From positions 1 through 34,909 of the forward strand of contig JAQUMB010000008.1 in the NCBI GenBank assembly GCA_028718325.1: a stretch of 34,909 bases of DNA, given 5' to 3'. Position 1 is the stretch's first letter, and each line of letters starts with the position of its first letter. The translations under genes and the position numbers were made by a program. This stretch comes from Patescibacteria group bacterium (GTDB lineage Bacteria > Patescibacteriota > CPR2 > UBA1875 > CAIMLA01). This document shows positions 32,922 through 34,909 of the stretch, piece by piece. Below the pieces are notes generated by a model. The model did no database searches and was not told the DNA's origin. It worked only from the letters and a program-made list of their open reading frames with translations.

Positions 32922-33080
32922 TTTGTGCCAAAAACCTATCAATTTAGGCTGTTTTCTGGTAATATTTCATATGTTCAGAAAGGGGCAAAAGGTTCCAGAC
33001 CGGACTGTCCCGCCAAGTTTTACATTCAGCGAAATTGAAACCAACGAAAAGAATCGCTTCTCGATAACTCCTTTGTGTAA

Positions 33081-33086
33081 TAAAAT
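33081..33086 (+). promoter_or_regulatory. -10 box of the pilB-like gene, leaderless spacing
   Basis: TAAAAT ends 6 bases before ATG 33093, and no ribosome-binding site fits. The -35 region near 33058 is weak. Confidence 0.45.
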
Positions 33087-33092
33087 TAAGTT

Positions 33093-34709
33093 ATGGCACA
33101 AAAAGATTTAAGTAATGTCTCAAGAGACCTCTACCGAGACGGGATTGAGAAACAGGTCAGGGAAGAGTCTAAAAAATTTAACGTTTGGTATGCAGATCTC
33201 CGTAAATCTTCTATCCATGATGATGTTTTATCCTATTTATCACTTGAAGAAGCAACAAAATACAAGGCCATTCCCCTAAAAGTTGTTTCAAAAGAACTAT
33301 ATTTAGGTACAACAAACCCAAAACTAGATTTCTCACCACTTATTGCTGACCTTAAAAAATTATATAAATTCAAGGCTGTTAATTTAGCCTTGATCTCAGA
33401 ACCTTCTTATGCAGATTGGCTTGAAAAGTATGACCACATCAACAAATATATACCTCCTGATAGCGACACTGGGTACATCGATGTTACGAGAACTCAGGCC
33501 TATAAATCATTTACTGAGCTGGATGAACAGCTAAAAACAGCGCCCATTCAAGATTTATTGAAGATTCTTCTGCTTTCAGGTTTTACAGTTGGAGCGTCAG
33601 ACATCCATATTGAACCATCAAAGGATGGGGCTATTATCCGGCTGCGACTAGATGGCGTAATGCATGAAGCGGCCAAAGTTGAAGTTGATCGTTTTCGATA
33701 TCTTTTGTCTCAAATAGAATTAAGGTCAAACTTAAAATTAAACGCCGAGTATCCACAAAATGGACGCTTTGCTATTCGTACAGATGAGTTTGATTACGGT
33801 GTTCGTATCGAAACAATGCCAAGTATGCACGGTGAAAGCATAGTTATGCGTCTTTTCAATACCCAAAGCCAAATGTTAAAAATAGAAGAACTGGGCTTTT
33901 CGGAATACAATGAGCCACGACTTAAAAAATCTTTGATGCGTCCACACGGGATGATTCTCCTGGTTGGACCAACCGGCGCAGGAAAAACAACAACCATCTA
34001 CTCGATACTTAATGTCCTAAATACAAAAGAAGTAAAGATTATCACCCTGGAGGATCCAATTGAATACGAAATGCCAGGGGTCACCCAGTCACAAATCAAC
34101 GAAGGTGAGACATTTGCTGATCGCTTCAAGGCTATCCTACGTGAGGATCCTGACATCATAATGGTTGGGGAAATTCGTGATAGTGCCACTGCCGATACGG
34201 CATTGCAAGCCGCTCTGACCGGACATTTGATGATATCTACCCTTCACGCCAATGATGCAATTACCGCCATCAAACGCTTGATTGATCTTATAGGCGATGC
34301 CCCCTTGGTAGTCGCTTCCACCAATTTAATTATCGCTCAGAGGTTGGTTCGTAAAATTTGTCCATCATGCAAACGCGAATATCAGCCAAATAAATATGAA
34401 TTAAGTGAACTAGAAAAAATTATTGCCAAAGTACCAAAAGATTTTTTACCGAAAGAACCTTATGTTTTTTATGAAGGCGGTGGCTGTGATGAATGTCAGG
34501 GGATTGGGTTTAAGGGCAGAATCGGCATTTTTGAACTCTTAGAATCCAGTAATAATCTACAGAAAAAAATAAACGAGGGAGCAACAATCTCAGAATTGCT
34601 AGAAGTTGCTTGCAGTGACGGGATGATAACAATGGAGCAAGATGGCATATTGAAAGCCCTGAACGGTGTAACAACCTTAGGTGAAGTCTTAAAAACTATT
34701 AGGGAATAA
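33093..34709 (+). CDS. pilB: GspE/PilB-family type IV pilus assembly ATPase
   Basis: PilB/GspE hexamers power extension of type IV pili or related secretion machines from the cytoplasmic side. The 538 residues contain an N-terminal MshEN-like domain (about 45-125), the SDIHIEP motif, Walker A GPTGAGKTTT, the Asp box ITLEDPIEYEMPGVTQ, Walker B DPDIIMVGEIRDSATA, and the His box TGHLMISTLHANDA. A zinc site follows (CPSC near 425-428, CDEC near 468-471). All catalytic motifs are intact. The name pilB rather than gspE is a choice based on type IV pili being widespread in such genomes. No other pilus gene is in the window. Confidence 0.93.
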   Translation: MAQKDLSNVSRDLYRDGIEKQVREESKKFNVWYADLRKSSIHDDVLSYLSLEEATKYKAIPLKVVSKELYLGTTNPKLDFSPLIADLKKLYKFKAVNLALISEPSYADWLEKYDHINKYIPPDSDTGYIDVTRTQAYKSFTELDEQLKTAPIQDLLKILLLSGFTVGASDIHIEPSKDGAIIRLRLDGVMHEAAKVEVDRFRYLLSQIELRSNLKLNAEYPQNGRFAIRTDEFDYGVRIETMPSMHGESIVMRLFNTQSQMLKIEELGFSEYNEPRLKKSLMRPHGMILLVGPTGAGKTTTIYSILNVLNTKEVKIITLEDPIEYEMPGVTQSQINEGETFADRFKAILREDPDIIMVGEIRDSATADTALQAALTGHLMISTLHANDAITAIKRLIDLIGDAPLVVASTNLIIAQRLVRKICPSCKREYQPNKYELSELEKIIAKVPKDFLPKEPYVFYEGGGCDECQGIGFKGRIGIFELLESSNNLQKKINEGATISELLEVACSDGMITMEQDGILKALNGVTTLGEVLKTIRE

Positions 34710-34909
34710 GAAAGAGTTAATAGAGAAGCTATTGGCTATTTGCTATTGGCTCTTAGCTTTTACCTCCCAACCATCAGTTTTCAAAAAGAACGAAAAGTGA
34801 ATGAACATTTAGAAAATCACTTGGGCTTTATGCCCCGACTGATAAGGAGTTGTGATTTTTTAAATTTGAATGAGTTTATGAGTGATATTTTGAAAAGCTG
34901 TCTGGTTGA
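34710..34909. repeat. Non-coding right end with short repeats
   Basis: It begins with a run of GCTATTGG/GCTATTTG units (about 34728-34757), then TCCCAACCATCAGTTTTCAA (34765-34784), an exact copy of 7239-7258. No gene is supported. Confidence 0.5.
34813..34862 (+). terminator. Terminator-like hairpin downstream of pilB
   Basis: AAAATCAC (34813-34820) pairs with GTGATTTT (34852-34859), followed by T and A. A smaller GGGC/GCCC stem (about 34823-34835) lies inside the loop. Confidence 0.5.

Noticed and set aside
32853-33111. Two frames of 61-62 residues before pilB
   Set aside because: They have no domain or ribosome-binding site, they overlap each other in different frames, and the second runs into pilB and its promoter.

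Overview
The window looks like the chromosome of a small-genome bacterium, most likely of the Candidate Phyla Radiation (Patescibacteria). This is inferred from its AT-rich genes, a short ValS, a MurE without the usual N-terminal domain, a FemAB-MurE gene pair, many very short 5' leaders, and a giant Kelch/beta-solenoid surface protein. TGA is used only as a stop, so the code appears standard. No rRNA or marker gene fixes the lineage.

Left part (1-7500). One huge minus-strand reading frame, open from 6568 through the left edge (at least 2189 residues), encodes a secreted surface protein. It is built as two parallel modules, each a beta-solenoid-like stretch followed by a six-bladed Kelch propeller, separated by four InlB-type repeats. 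Behind its promoter, on the plus strand, lies a roughly 500-nt structured RNA (about 6684-7185) with its own promoter and a strong terminator. I could not assign it to a known class.

Housekeeping part (7500-16400). It contains a femAB-like gene and murE (minus), tsaD and valS (plus), a TPR membrane protein, four tRNAs (Ser-GCT, Ser-TGA, Arg-GCG, Ser-CGA), an HD-domain hydrolase, rubrerythrin and a small membrane protein. Inside valS are two exact matches to the parS consensus bound by ParB, which suggests this locus is a chromosome-segregation centre and near the replication origin.

Metal and redox part (16576-20146). A thioredoxin-like protein and a CcdA-like membrane protein are transcribed divergently from an ArsR-type regulator and a P1B-type metal ATPase. 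A 12-2-12 operator-like palindrome lies between them. The ATPase carries DKTRT in place of the near-invariant DKTGT.

Mobile and defence part (20159-32875). A minus-strand operon carries an unknown gene, a ParB-domain methyltransferase, a second related methyltransferase, a small-terminase-like HTH protein, the large terminase and a large serine recombinase, with no capsid, portal or tail genes in view. From the same divergent promoter region a plus-strand block carries a restriction-modification system (methyltransferase, HNH-like nuclease, D12 methyltransferase). A CBASS-type pair follows (CD-NTase with an AGS-C domain, and a two-TM SLATT effector), then an unknown double-zinc-ribbon protein. 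This looks like a defence-carrying mobile element with its own DNA-packaging and integration genes but no particle genes.

Right part (33093-34909). A GspE/PilB-type assembly ATPase of a type IV pilus system is followed by a repeat-rich non-coding end that shares a 20-bp sequence with the non-coding stretch at 7239.
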